Below, one piece after another: positions 23,641-31,444 of a stretch of 33,829 nucleotides of DNA. A program made the translations under genes and the position numbers. This DNA comes from Anaerolineae bacterium (GTDB lineage Bacteria > Chloroflexota > Anaerolineae > B4-G1 > DUEL01), in assembly GCA_025060135.1 (NCBI GenBank), contig JANXCY010000021.1:1-33829 (forward strand), written 5' to 3'. Position 1 is the stretch's first letter, and each line of letters begins with the position of its first letter. The notes under the pieces are model-generated. The model worked only from the letters and a program-made list of their open reading frames with translations, searched no databases and was not told the DNA's origin.

Positions 23641-25251
23641 TCAGTCTGCCCGGACAGTCCAACTATCTACGGCCAATCGGCCCTCCACCAATGTGATCCG
23701 AACCCGATGGGTCTCCCGGCACAGGGAGGAGAACAGGCGCAGGGGTTCGCCGCGCACTTCCACCCGCCGGGACGTGCCCTCATCTATCTGCACCTCTATC
23801 TCCCCCACTTCAGGGCCAGGGGTCAGGATCAGGACGCGGCCCTCAAAAACAAAGGAGACCGTTGCACCCGGTGCTGAGGCTCGGCGGTAAGCCCCCAGCA
23901 TCGCCGCCGGATGACGGACAGTCTCCCAATCCCCGCTGTAATCCAGCGCCCAGTGGTCCTCCTGATGAGTCCCCGGGTAAAGGGTGGGCGTCAGGCCAGC
24001 AATGTAGTCCCTCATGGCGTAGTAGACGGGGAGGGGAGTGAAATCCGGCTCCACCATACGGAAGTAGTACCAGGCCTGGTCCCGCTCCACGTCCGAGGGG
24101 CGTCGGAAGAACCAGAAGTTAATAACGCCGACCCAGGGCCACTCCCGCATAGCGCGCTCGTAGGCCAGCGGCGCGTAGCGGGCCTGCTGTTCGGGGGTTA
24201 CCTGCCCATAGGCCCCGAAGTGCTGGATGGTCGGGTCATCGGGGATGGCGTTGGAGTTCATTTCCGCAAACCAGATGGACTTGTGGGCATCGCCATTCGC
24301 AACCATCAGGTCCCGCAGATAGACGGGGCGGGCATAGGTAACGGCCCAGGGGCGCATACGGCGGTCGGTGGGGGCGGACCAGAGGATGTAGTCATTGACC
24401 GAGAGGACATCAAAACAGGCGGCGGCGCCAGCGTCATACATCCGTTGGAGGAAGACGAACTCGTTCATTCCGGTCCAGGCGCCGGGCCCGAAGTCGTAGC
24501 CGACGGTCTGGGCCAGCGCGCCGGTGAGGACGATCGCCTCAGGGTCGGCCTCTTTGATCCGCCGGTAGGCGGTGCAGAGCAGGCGGGTGTAGCCCGCCGG
24601 GTCCACTGGCTGTTCCCCCCACTCGGGGTAGATGTTGGGCTCGTTCCAGACTTGGTAGGCACGGATGCGGCCCCGGTATCGGGAGGCAACGGTGTAGACA
24701 AAGTCGCCGTAGTCCTCCAGGTTATCTGGCGGGGCGAAGGTGCCCCGAGCATCGCCATCGGCACGGGACCAGGCCGGAGGGTTGCTCAGGACGGCGATGA
24801 TGTCCATCCCGTACTGCTCTGCCAGGGAAACGATGTGATCGTATTTTTCCCAGGCAGAGCGGTAAGGGACGTTGCGACGGTCCTCAAAGTCGCCTTTCCC
24901 ATGAATCTCTATGTCTTCCCAGGGGAAACTCTGACGAAGCCAGCGGAAGCCCGCCCCGGCGACCATCTGGACCGTCCGCTCCCGTTTCCAGAGTTCCACT
25001 TCCTGCTCCAGGAAGACGTTGATGCCAAAGGGGTTGAACCCAGCGTAAGCGACCGGTTCGTAGGGAAGGGTACGCGGCCGGGCATGGAAAGGGTTCCCGG
25101 CCAGCAGCAACAGCGCGTAGGCCTGTTTGAAGGGGTCTTCTTCGCCGGTCCATTCAAAAGCAGGATGGCGAGGAGCCCAATGGCACGAGGCGAGGAGGCA
25201 GGCAGCCAAGAGAAGGAAGACCAGGAGGCGAAGAAAGGGGCTGGCGGGCAT
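23641..25251 (-). CDS. Glycoside-hydrolase-like lipoprotein (clan GH-A style barrel)
   Basis: 536 residues. The N-terminus is a lipoprotein signal (FLRLLVFLLLAACLLASC). A TIM-barrel-like domain follows, with FGINVFLEQE at the start, FRWLRQSFPWEDIE, and AYQVWNEPNIYPEW (acid/base Glu ~204). A candidate nucleophile is SIWFAEMNSNA (Glu ~330), then INFWFFRRP. The C-terminal ~110 residues look like a small beta-sandwich. The pattern resembles families such as GH39/GH5 but I cannot name one, and the substrate is unknown. The start lies five bases downstream of the preceding minus-strand stop. Confidence 0.8.
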   Translation of the reverse strand: MPASPFLRLLVFLLLAACLLASCHWAPRHPAFEWTGEEDPFKQAYALLLLAGNPFHARPRTLPYEPVAYAGFNPFGINVFLEQEVELWKRERTVQMVAGAGFRWLRQSFPWEDIEIHGKGDFEDRRNVPYRSAWEKYDHIVSLAEQYGMDIIAVLSNPPAWSRADGDARGTFAPPDNLEDYGDFVYTVASRYRGRIRAYQVWNEPNIYPEWGEQPVDPAGYTRLLCTAYRRIKEADPEAIVLTGALAQTVGYDFGPGAWTGMNEFVFLQRMYDAGAAACFDVLSVNDYILWSAPTDRRMRPWAVTYARPVYLRDLMVANGDAHKSIWFAEMNSNAIPDDPTIQHFGAYGQVTPEQQARYAPLAYERAMREWPWVGVINFWFFRRPSDVERDQAWYYFRMVEPDFTPLPVYYAMRDYIAGLTPTLYPGTHQEDHWALDYSGDWETVRHPAAMLGAYRRASAPGATVSFVFEGRVLILTPGPEVGEIEVQIDEGTSRRVEVRGEPLRLFSSLCRETHRVRITLVEGRLAVDSWTVRAD

Positions 25252-25256
25252 CGGCG

Positions 25257-25622
25257 TTAATCGGCGGCCGATTCGGCTTCTTCCTCAGCGGAGGAAAGGA
25301 CAGGCTGGGCACCGCTGAGGTAGGCGCGCACCTTTTCGCGAGCCTCTTCAAAGAGTTGCAGCAGTTCTTCATCGGAACCTTTAAAACCGGCAATGGTGCG
25401 GCGGGCACAGGTGCAGCAACCCAGGGAGGCCCGGTAACTATCCAGGCTACAGGTCAGGCAACTACCCAGTTGAATCATTAAGAGGGAAAAGCCCAGGACA
25501 TCCTCATGGTCGTCGGGCAGTTGGGTCAGATGGTCAATGAATCGAGCCCATAACTCACCGCGCAAGTTGCGCAGGTGCAAGATGCAGCGGGGGGGGAAGA
25601 GGATTTCGCTATCAGGATACAT
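25257..25622 (-). CDS. Small Cys-rich conserved-type protein of unknown function
   Basis: 121 residues, not recognised. A compact cysteine cluster (SCLTCSLDSYRASLGCCTCARR, with five Cys in ~20 residues, near 54-73) could bind a metal or an Fe-S cluster. The rest is helical, with an acidic tail ending EEEAESAAD. It sits 18 bases after the TPR/HTH gene and five before the glycosidase-like gene, so it is probably in one operon with them. Confidence 0.7.
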   Translation of the reverse strand: MYPDSEILFPPRCILHLRNLRGELWARFIDHLTQLPDDHEDVLGFSLLMIQLGSCLTCSLDSYRASLGCCTCARRTIAGFKGSDEELLQLFEEAREKVRAYLSGAQPVLSSAEEEAESAAD

Positions 25623-25640
25623 CCGGGTCCTCTTGGGATC

Positions 25641-26306
25641 TCAGGATTCGCGGAAGCGAGCCTCCAGTTGTTCCAGGAGTTCGGCGGCTTCTACCAGTTT
25701 GTCCAGGGGGTTCTGTTCGCCCACGAAATACCGATAGTCGCAGGGCATCACATCCAGAGTGGCAACCAGTTGGTCAAATCGTTCCCGGACGGTGCGGTCG
25801 CTGGTACCGTAGAGGGCCGCGATCTCCCGCAGGTTGACTTTGCGCAGGTTGACCTTGCGAACGGTGTAATCCAGCGCGGCGGCCCAGGCCTCTGGTTTCC
25901 GGGTGTTCAGGGACTCCCGGCCCAAGGCGATCCGGTACTCCAGCCACATCTGCATGGCGGCGCCAATTTCTTCTATCGGCATGCCGCTATTGGTCATTTT
26001 CTCGGTCAGGATGGTCTCTACCTCGTCCAGGCCCCGGGCGAAGAGGCGTTCAAACCGCTCAGCAACAGGGGAATCGGGCTCCAGGCGCAGGAACTCTGCC
26101 AGGGCCCGGAGGGCCTGATCAAAGTCCCCCGCGCGGGAGAAGGCCCGGGCCAGGTTGAGGTGATATTCGGCCCGTTCGGGAGCAAGTCGTATGGCGGCCT
26201 GAAACCGCTCTACCGCTCGCTCGATGTCCCAGTCCACATAGGCCTGCAGGCCTTCCTGGTTGTAGACTTCGGCCCGGTCGGTGGGGATGCGTTTCGTCGC
26301 TGGCAT
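25641..26306 (-). CDS. TPR protein with C-terminal helix-turn-helix-like segment
   Basis: 221 residues from ATG 26306, which has AGGAAGG upstream. Residues ~13-85 contain two tetratricopeptide-like repeats (YNQEGLQAYVDWDIERAVERFQAAIRLAPE, YHLNLARAFSRAGDFDQALRALAEFLRLEPD). The C-terminal half has an HTH-like stretch, LREIAALYGTSDRTVRERFDQL. Just before it is a duplicated pentapeptide (RKVNLRKVNLR) from a 15-base tandem duplication at about 25825-25860. It may be a regulator or scaffold; partner unknown. Confidence 0.76.
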   Translation of the reverse strand: MPATKRIPTDRAEVYNQEGLQAYVDWDIERAVERFQAAIRLAPERAEYHLNLARAFSRAGDFDQALRALAEFLRLEPDSPVAERFERLFARGLDEVETILTEKMTNSGMPIEEIGAAMQMWLEYRIALGRESLNTRKPEAWAAALDYTVRKVNLRKVNLREIAALYGTSDRTVRERFDQLVATLDVMPCDYRYFVGEQNPLDKLVEAAELLEQLEARFRES

Positions 26307-26336
26307 CGCTGGTCCTTCCTGGGCAGGTTGGAGTAC

Positions 26337-26365
26337 ATTATAGCACATCCGGGGCAGAGAGGCAA
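26337..26365 (-). promoter_or_regulatory. Probable sigma-70 promoter for the TPR gene
   Basis: On the minus strand, TTGCCT (26365-26360), a 17-base spacer, then TATAAT (26342-26337), 31 bases before ATG 26306. It is embedded in the last codons of the glycosyltransferase gene, so the TPR, Cys-rich and glycosidase-like genes may form their own unit. Confidence 0.58.
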
Positions 26366-27447
26366 TGGCGGTACACTTCCATTGTCTGGGCAGCAATGCG
26401 GGCGTGGGTGTAGTGGGCCAGGACCCGCTCCCGGCCCCGGCGGGCCAGTTCGGCCCGAAAGGACTCGTCTGCACGAAGGCGCTCCAGGCATCCTCGTAGG
26501 GCCTCTACGTCCCCTTCCGGAAAGATCAGTCCCGCGTCGCCGATTACGTGGGGGATTTCGCCGCAGGTGGAGCCAACGACCGGTACCCCACAGGCCATGG
26601 CCTCCACCAACACCCGACCGAATTGCTCTATCCAGTTCGGGCGGGAACGGGAGGGGAGGACCAGGGCGTCCAGCCGGTGGTAGAATTCGGGCATTCGGGG
26701 CGAGGGGAGGGTACCCCGAAAGGCCACCCGTCCAGCCAGCGCCGGATCGGCGGCCCGTTTTTCCAGGGCGGGGCGCATCGGCCCACTCCCCAAAATCTCC
26801 ACCCGCACCCCCGGCATCCCCGCAACGGCCTCCAGCAAGAGATCGGCTCCCTTTTCCTCTACCAGCCGTCCGGCGAAGCCCACAGTGAAAGGCCGGTCTG
26901 TCTCCCGGAGGGGTGGGAGAGCGAAGTGGTTCGGGTCCACGCCAAACTGAGGGATGACGGCCAGCAGGCCGGTGTACCCCTTGGCCCGCCAGACCCGCGC
27001 GGCGGTCTGACTGCCCGCAATGGCCGCGTCCGCGTGGCGCAGGCAGTAGCGCTCCCAGAGGGAGAAAGGGGGCGGATAGCGGCGCCGCAGGTTCTGCCAA
27101 CTGAACCAGAGAGTCCGACAACCGGCCCGCCGAGCCAGAACCATCCCGTGAAAGGTCGCCAGGTTGTAGGGCTCCTCGTCCAGATGGACAATGTCCGGGC
27201 GAAATTCCCGAATCTGCCGGGCCAGATGGGGGTAGAAGTGGAGGTGGAAGTGGCCGTTGAGGGCCATCGTCTCCACGACCAGTTCGTAGCCCTGGGTGTG
27301 GGCCCGCTCCAGGGGGAGAACCCCGCGCTCGTCCTTCCAAAACGGGGGGACAACGGCCCGCAATTGGACTCCCAGCCGCGCGATTTCCTCCAGTTTCCGC
27401 TGGTAGATACCGACGATGCAGGCTTTGGAGACCAGGAGGACGCGCAT
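26338..27447 (-). CDS. Glycosyltransferase family 4 protein
   Basis: 369 residues from ATG 27447, which gives the typical N-terminus MRVLLVSKACIVGIYQRKLEEIA. The GT-B fold is supported by VHLDEEPYNLAT and HADAAIAGSQTAARVWRAKG. The donor-binding domain carries FAGRLVEEKGADLLLEA, VEILGSGP, and the EX7E-type EQFGRVLVEAMACGVPVVGSTCGEIPHVIGDAGLIF (~275-310). It transfers a sugar from a nucleotide donor, perhaps to a lipid or envelope glycan. No signal peptide. Acceptor unknown. Confidence 0.9.
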   Translation of the reverse strand: MRVLLVSKACIVGIYQRKLEEIARLGVQLRAVVPPFWKDERGVLPLERAHTQGYELVVETMALNGHFHLHFYPHLARQIREFRPDIVHLDEEPYNLATFHGMVLARRAGCRTLWFSWQNLRRRYPPPFSLWERYCLRHADAAIAGSQTAARVWRAKGYTGLLAVIPQFGVDPNHFALPPLRETDRPFTVGFAGRLVEEKGADLLLEAVAGMPGVRVEILGSGPMRPALEKRAADPALAGRVAFRGTLPSPRMPEFYHRLDALVLPSRSRPNWIEQFGRVLVEAMACGVPVVGSTCGEIPHVIGDAGLIFPEGDVEALRGCLERLRADESFRAELARRGRERVLAHYTHARIAAQTMEVYRHCLSAPDVL

Positions 27448-27472
27448 AGGCGTGTTGCGTACTCCGTATTGT

Positions 27473-28828
27473 TTATTCTCCCCGTACCATCCGCCGGGCG
27501 ATGGCGTTGTGGCGCTCCACAATGGGGCCCAGGTCCACTGTCAGCAACTGGCCTTCCTCCACCACCACGCGCCCGTTGACGACGGAGAGGTCCACCCGCT
27601 GGGGGGTGCAGAAGACGAGGGCCGCCACCGGGTCGTGAAGCGCGCCGGCGTAGTCCAACCGGTCTAGGCGGAAGGCGATGAAGTCGGCGGCAAAGCCGGG
27701 AGCCAGTTGACCAATGTCGTCCCGGCCCAGGACGGCGGCGCCGCCGCGGGTTGCCAGCCACAGGGCCTCGCGCGCCGTGAGTCCCCGCGGATTGCCCATC
27801 ACCCGCTGCAGGAGCATCGCCATCCGGGCCTCCGCCAGCATATGGGAAGAATCGTTGCTGGCGGAGCCGTCCACGCCCAGCCCGACCGGTACTCCGGCAT
27901 CCAGATACGCCCGGACGGGCGCAATGCCGGAGGCCAGGCGCATGTTGGAACTGGGACAGTGGCAAACACCGGTACCCGTACGGGCCAGAAGGGCGATTTC
28001 CTCGCTGTTCACGTGGACCCCGTGGGCGTACCAGACATCGTCGCCCACCCAGCCCAGGTCTTCCGCATAGCCCACTGGTCGGCGGCCGAATCTCTCCAGG
28101 CAGAACTGCTCCTCGTCCAGCGTCTCCGCCAGGTGGGTGTGGAGGTGAACGCCGTAGGCACGAGCCATCGCGGCCGTCTCCCGCATCAGGTCCGGAGTCA
28201 CCGAGAAGGGGGAACAGGGGGCCAGGACGATGCGGAGCATCGCGTAGCGGCTGGGGTCATGGTAGGTTTCCACGGCCCGCTGCATGTCCTTCAGGATGAA
28301 GTTCTCATCCTCCACAACATGGTCGGGGGGAAGGCCGCCCCTGCTTTCGCCCAGGCTCATCGCGCCCCGGCTGGCGTGGAAGCGGATGCCGATCTCCTGC
28401 GCGGCGCGGATTTCGTCGTCAATTCGGCAGCCGTTGGGGTAGATGTAGAGGTGGTCGGAGGCGGTGGTGCAGCCGGAGAGCATCAATTCCGCCAGCCCAA
28501 CCAGCGCGCTCACGTAAACAGCCTCTGGCGTGAGCCGCGCCCAGATGGGGTAGAGGGTCTTGAGCCACTCAAAGAGGGTGGCGTCCTGCGCGGCCGGAAC
28601 GGCGCGGGTTAGGGTCTGGTAGAGATGATGGTGCGTGTTGACCAGGCCGGGCAGGACAACCATCCCACGCGCATGAATGACCAGGTCAGCAGTCGTGGGA
28701 AGTTCCGCTGTCGGCCCGACCTGCTGGATGACGCCATCACGGGCGAAGAGGCCGCCATCGGGAATCTCTTGCCCGTTATCGTCCATCGTGGCCAGGATGT
28801 CGGCATGCTGGAGGAGAAGGGTGGGCAT
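27473..28828 (-). CDS. 8-oxoguanine deaminase-like amidohydrolase (TRZ/ATZ group)
   Basis: 451 residues. ATG 28828 has GGAGG five to ten bases upstream. The barrel metal and catalytic residues are visible: GLVNTHHHLYQTLTRA (HxH, ~60-75), CTTASDHLY, HLHTHLAE, WYAHGVHVN, and GLGVDGSASND. The CTTASDH loop and overall length match the 8-oxoguanine deaminase/hydroxyatrazine-hydrolase group. The native reaction is probably hydrolytic deamination of a purine-like ring. Closely related members differ in substrate, so the exact one is uncertain. Confidence 0.86.
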   Translation of the reverse strand: MPTLLLQHADILATMDDNGQEIPDGGLFARDGVIQQVGPTAELPTTADLVIHARGMVVLPGLVNTHHHLYQTLTRAVPAAQDATLFEWLKTLYPIWARLTPEAVYVSALVGLAELMLSGCTTASDHLYIYPNGCRIDDEIRAAQEIGIRFHASRGAMSLGESRGGLPPDHVVEDENFILKDMQRAVETYHDPSRYAMLRIVLAPCSPFSVTPDLMRETAAMARAYGVHLHTHLAETLDEEQFCLERFGRRPVGYAEDLGWVGDDVWYAHGVHVNSEEIALLARTGTGVCHCPSSNMRLASGIAPVRAYLDAGVPVGLGVDGSASNDSSHMLAEARMAMLLQRVMGNPRGLTAREALWLATRGGAAVLGRDDIGQLAPGFAADFIAFRLDRLDYAGALHDPVAALVFCTPQRVDLSVVNGRVVVEEGQLLTVDLGPIVERHNAIARRMVRGE

Positions 28829-28871
28829 TGGGAACCTCCGGATCAGGGCACAAGGCGCAAGGCGCAGGGCT

Positions 28872-29465
28872 TCACGAGTCCAGCCAGGCCACCTTACCGG
28901 TCTCCAGGTCGTAACGCGCGCCGACGATGCGGAGGGCTCCGGAGCGGATGCGCTCCGCCAGGGCCGGTACAGCCGCCAGAGTCTCCACCGTGTGCCGGAT
29001 ATGGGCATCTATGGCATGGGCCACCGGGTCGCCCGCGAGACCCGCGGCCTGTTGAACCGCGGGAAGGATGGCCTCTACGAGGTGGCCGATGGAACCAGGG
29101 TGGGACGCGCAGCGTGCCGATGCGCTCTGAACAGCAGCGGTTACCGCGCCGCAGCGGGTGTGGCCCAGGACCACCACCAGGGAGACATTCAGATGTTCCA
29201 CGGCGTACTCTATGCTGCCCAGGACGGCGCGATCCACCACGTGCCCGGCGGTGCGCACGACGAAAAGGTCGCCGACGCCCTGGTCAAAAAGGATTTCCGG
29301 CGGGACGCGCGAATCCGCGCATCCCAGGATGACAGCGAAGGGGCGTTGATGAGAGAGCGTTTCCTTCCGGCGGGCCGCGTCCTGATGAGGGTGCTGAGGC
29401 CGACCGGCCACGTACCGTCGGTTGCCCTCTTTCAGGGTCTGGAGCGAGGATTCGGCGGTGGTCAT
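28872..29465 (-). CDS. Beta-class carbonic anhydrase
   Basis: 197 residues from ATG 29465 (GGAGG upstream). The zinc site is CADSRVPPE (Cys and the Asp-Arg dyad, ~49-57) plus LGHTRCGAV (His and Cys, ~100-108). Interconverts CO2 and bicarbonate in the cytoplasm. TAGHVVDRAVLGSIEYAVEHL is the usual dimer-core helix. It begins 19 bases after the HhH gene stop, so they are likely co-transcribed. Confidence 0.93.
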   Translation of the reverse strand: MTTAESSLQTLKEGNRRYVAGRPQHPHQDAARRKETLSHQRPFAVILGCADSRVPPEILFDQGVGDLFVVRTAGHVVDRAVLGSIEYAVEHLNVSLVVVLGHTRCGAVTAAVQSASARCASHPGSIGHLVEAILPAVQQAAGLAGDPVAHAIDAHIRHTVETLAAVPALAERIRSGALRIVGARYDLETGKVAWLDS

Positions 29466-29484
29466 AGAGTCCTCCGCAGTTGCC

Positions 29485-30054
29485 CTATCGCCGACGGCGT
29501 CCACCCTTCAGTTGTTCCTGGAGGAGGGCCAGTTCTTCCCAGCGGCCCTCGGCGGCCAGTTTCGCCTGCTCCATCCAGCCCGTCGGGTCCATATACGGCC
29601 AACCTGCGTTCACCAGCGCCTGTTTGACCTGACTGTAATCGGCAGTGGCCAGGGCCTGGAAGGTGGTGATGCCGATAGAGGCCAGGACTTTGGCCACTTT
29701 AGGCCCGATGCCCTCTATCCGGGTCAGGTCATCCGCTGGGGCTTCGGCAGGAGTGGGGGCCGCTACGGTTTCTGCGACCGCTTCGGCAGGGGGAGCGAGG
29801 GAGGGCGGGACAGCCTCAGCAGGAGCGGCCGGCGATGGAGGAACGGCTTCGGCGAGCATAGCGGCAGGTTGGGCCGGCTCCACGGACGGAGTGGGAGAAG
29901 ATGGATGCGCGGCTTCAGCGGGGGGAATTACCCGCCTCTCCCGTTGACGGGTGAACAGCCAGACCAGATAGAGGACGAAGAGGATCAGCAGAAAGATGAT
30001 AACCAGCCAGAGGATGATGGACCCGATAGGGGTGGCGAGAGTAGGTGCTGTCAT
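29485..30054 (-). CDS. Single-pass membrane protein with helix-hairpin-helix domain
   Basis: 189 residues. AAAGGAGG just upstream supports ATG 30054. One N-terminal helix (IILWLVIIFLLILFVLYLVWLF) is followed by a basic stop-transfer segment. A Pro/Ala/Glu linker (repeats of PAEAVPPS) leads to a C-terminal helix-hairpin-helix module, LTRIEGIGPKVAKVLASIGITTFQALATADYSQV (~110-145), then GWPYMDPTGWMEQAKLAAEGRWEEL. The module is of the kind that binds DNA or acts as a protein-interaction element. Its role next to the membrane is unknown. Confidence 0.85.
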   Translation of the reverse strand: MTAPTLATPIGSIILWLVIIFLLILFVLYLVWLFTRQRERRVIPPAEAAHPSSPTPSVEPAQPAAMLAEAVPPSPAAPAEAVPPSLAPPAEAVAETVAAPTPAEAPADDLTRIEGIGPKVAKVLASIGITTFQALATADYSQVKQALVNAGWPYMDPTGWMEQAKLAAEGRWEELALLQEQLKGGRRRR

Positions 30055-30101
30055 GGTGCGCCTCCTTTAGGATGAGTTTTCAGCATTGCGCTGCCTGCTG
30101 C

Positions 30102-30115
30102 AGAAACCGGTTTCT
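30102..30115. promoter_or_regulatory. Perfect 14-bp palindrome
   Basis: AGAAACCGGTTTCT is exactly self-complementary and lies in the 66-base gap upstream of the HhH/carbonic-anhydrase gene pair. A dimeric regulator site is possible; no regulator is adjacent and no clear -10 follows. Confidence 0.4.
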
Positions 30116-30120
30116 TCCTA

Positions 30121-30939
30121 CTACCAGATGGCCTCGGGAAATGTGCAGACGCCGGCGTGAACACCGACCCGCTTGTACATCCGGATACCGGTGAACGGCT
30201 CGCCCAGGATACCGTCATAGATGGCCCAACTGCGCCCCCGCACGCTGGCCTCCATTCCCGGCTGCCGGAAAGGGGTGGAGCCGTCCAGCCGGGAGAAAAG
30301 CAGGCCGCCCCGGCCGAATTCCTGGTGAATCCATTCCATCCGACCCTGTCCCATCGCGTAGGCAAAGCCGCAACGCTCCAGGATGATGGCCGCGTGATAA
30401 AAGAGGGGCTGGGCCTGAAAGCGGTCGTATCCCAGACGGGCCACGAATTCCTCAAAGCGGGGGATGAGCCGTCGGATCAAGCGGCCTCCCTGCCGGACCT
30501 GCCCCGGGGCCAGGCCGGCCTGCATGGCCCGAATCTCCTCCGGGATATTCCGTCCGTCCATCCCGAAGTTGGTGGGGCGACCATCGGGCATCCGGTCCAC
30601 GTTGTACCGCTCCGAGGCCGGATGGTTGATGGAAAGGAACAGGACTTCCAACTGGTTATGCAGAGTCTCTGCCAGTTCCAGATAAAGCACCGGGTCCGGG
30701 GCATCCCACTGATGGCGCAGCGCGAGGGTAACCGAACAGGTTCCAGGTTCGCAGATGCACTCCCAGAGCGGTCGCCCTTGGGAGTCGGTCAGGGAGAAGG
30801 GAATGCCGAACTGGAGCAGCGCCTCCGGCGGAATCAACAGTTTGTAGATGGCTTCCTTCTGGTGGCGGGGGAGGTTATTGATCTGACGGAGGGAGACGAT
30901 GGGTTGTCCGTCCACCACGAAGGGCTGCACCGGTCTCAT
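30121..30939 (-). CDS. Conserved-type protein of unknown function
   Basis: 272 residues from ATG 30939, which overlaps the smpB stop as ATGA; an ATG at 30957 would give a longer overlap. I do not recognise the family. Visible features are a polar, soluble sequence with no signal peptide or membrane helix, a block PLWECICEPGTCSVTLALRH with three Cys, NHPASERYNVDRMPDGRPTNFG, LGYDRFQAQPLFYHAAIILERCGFAYAMG, and a C-terminal GEPFTGIRMYKRVGVHAGVCTFP. Coupling to smpB suggests shared expression but says nothing certain about function. Confidence 0.8.
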   Translation of the reverse strand: MRPVQPFVVDGQPIVSLRQINNLPRHQKEAIYKLLIPPEALLQFGIPFSLTDSQGRPLWECICEPGTCSVTLALRHQWDAPDPVLYLELAETLHNQLEVLFLSINHPASERYNVDRMPDGRPTNFGMDGRNIPEEIRAMQAGLAPGQVRQGGRLIRRLIPRFEEFVARLGYDRFQAQPLFYHAAIILERCGFAYAMGQGRMEWIHQEFGRGGLLFSRLDGSTPFRQPGMEASVRGRSWAIYDGILGEPFTGIRMYKRVGVHAGVCTFPEAIW

Positions 30940-31394
30940 CGGAGCCGTCCTTTCCATTCCCGACGGATCTCCCGCTCCAGGTCCCGACGGGCAATAGCCT
31001 CTCGTTTGTCGTACTTGCGTTTGCCCCGGGCCAGCGCGATCTCCACTTTGGCCCGCCCGTTCTTCAGGTACATCCTCAGCGGGACCACGGTGTACCCTTT
31101 CTCCCGCATCCGGCCAAGGATGCGGTTGATTTCCCGGCGGTGGAGAAGCAACTTGCGCGGGCGGAGAGGGTCGTGGTTGAGCCGACCGGCCGGTTCGTAG
31201 CGCGCGATATGGACGTTGACCAGCCAGAGTTCGCCCTCCCGCTCCTGCACATATCCCTCCTGGAGGCTCACCTGGGAGGCGCGAACGGACTTGATCTCGG
31301 TCCCCGTGAGTGCGATCCCGGCCTCGTACCGTTCTTCTATCTGGTACTCGTGCGCGGCTTTCCGATTAGTCGCGACGACTTTGATGCCGGTCAT
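30936..31394 (-). CDS. smpB: SsrA-binding protein SmpB
   Basis: 152 residues. It binds tmRNA and delivers it to stalled ribosomes. Landmarks are VVATNRKAAHEYQIEERYEAGIALTGTEIKSVRASQVSL, the LWLVNVHIARYEPAG segment, and KLLLHRREINRILGRMREKGYTVVPL. The basic tail (GKRKYDKREAIARRDLEREIRREWK) inserts into the decoding site. No tmRNA (ssrA) gene was recognised in the window. The stop overlaps the next gene by four bases. Confidence 0.96.
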   Translation of the reverse strand: MTGIKVVATNRKAAHEYQIEERYEAGIALTGTEIKSVRASQVSLQEGYVQEREGELWLVNVHIARYEPAGRLNHDPLRPRKLLLHRREINRILGRMREKGYTVVPLRMYLKNGRAKVEIALARGKRKYDKREAIARRDLEREIRREWKGRLR

Positions 31395-31444
31395 GGCGGG
31401 CTGATGAGGGGTTCGGGCGGCGGCTCTGCCACCCGGAACCCGGA

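Noticed and set aside
23911-25260. 449-residue plus-strand open frame
   Set aside because: Antisense to the glycosidase-like lipoprotein, which has a lipobox and catalytic motifs; the plus frame has none.
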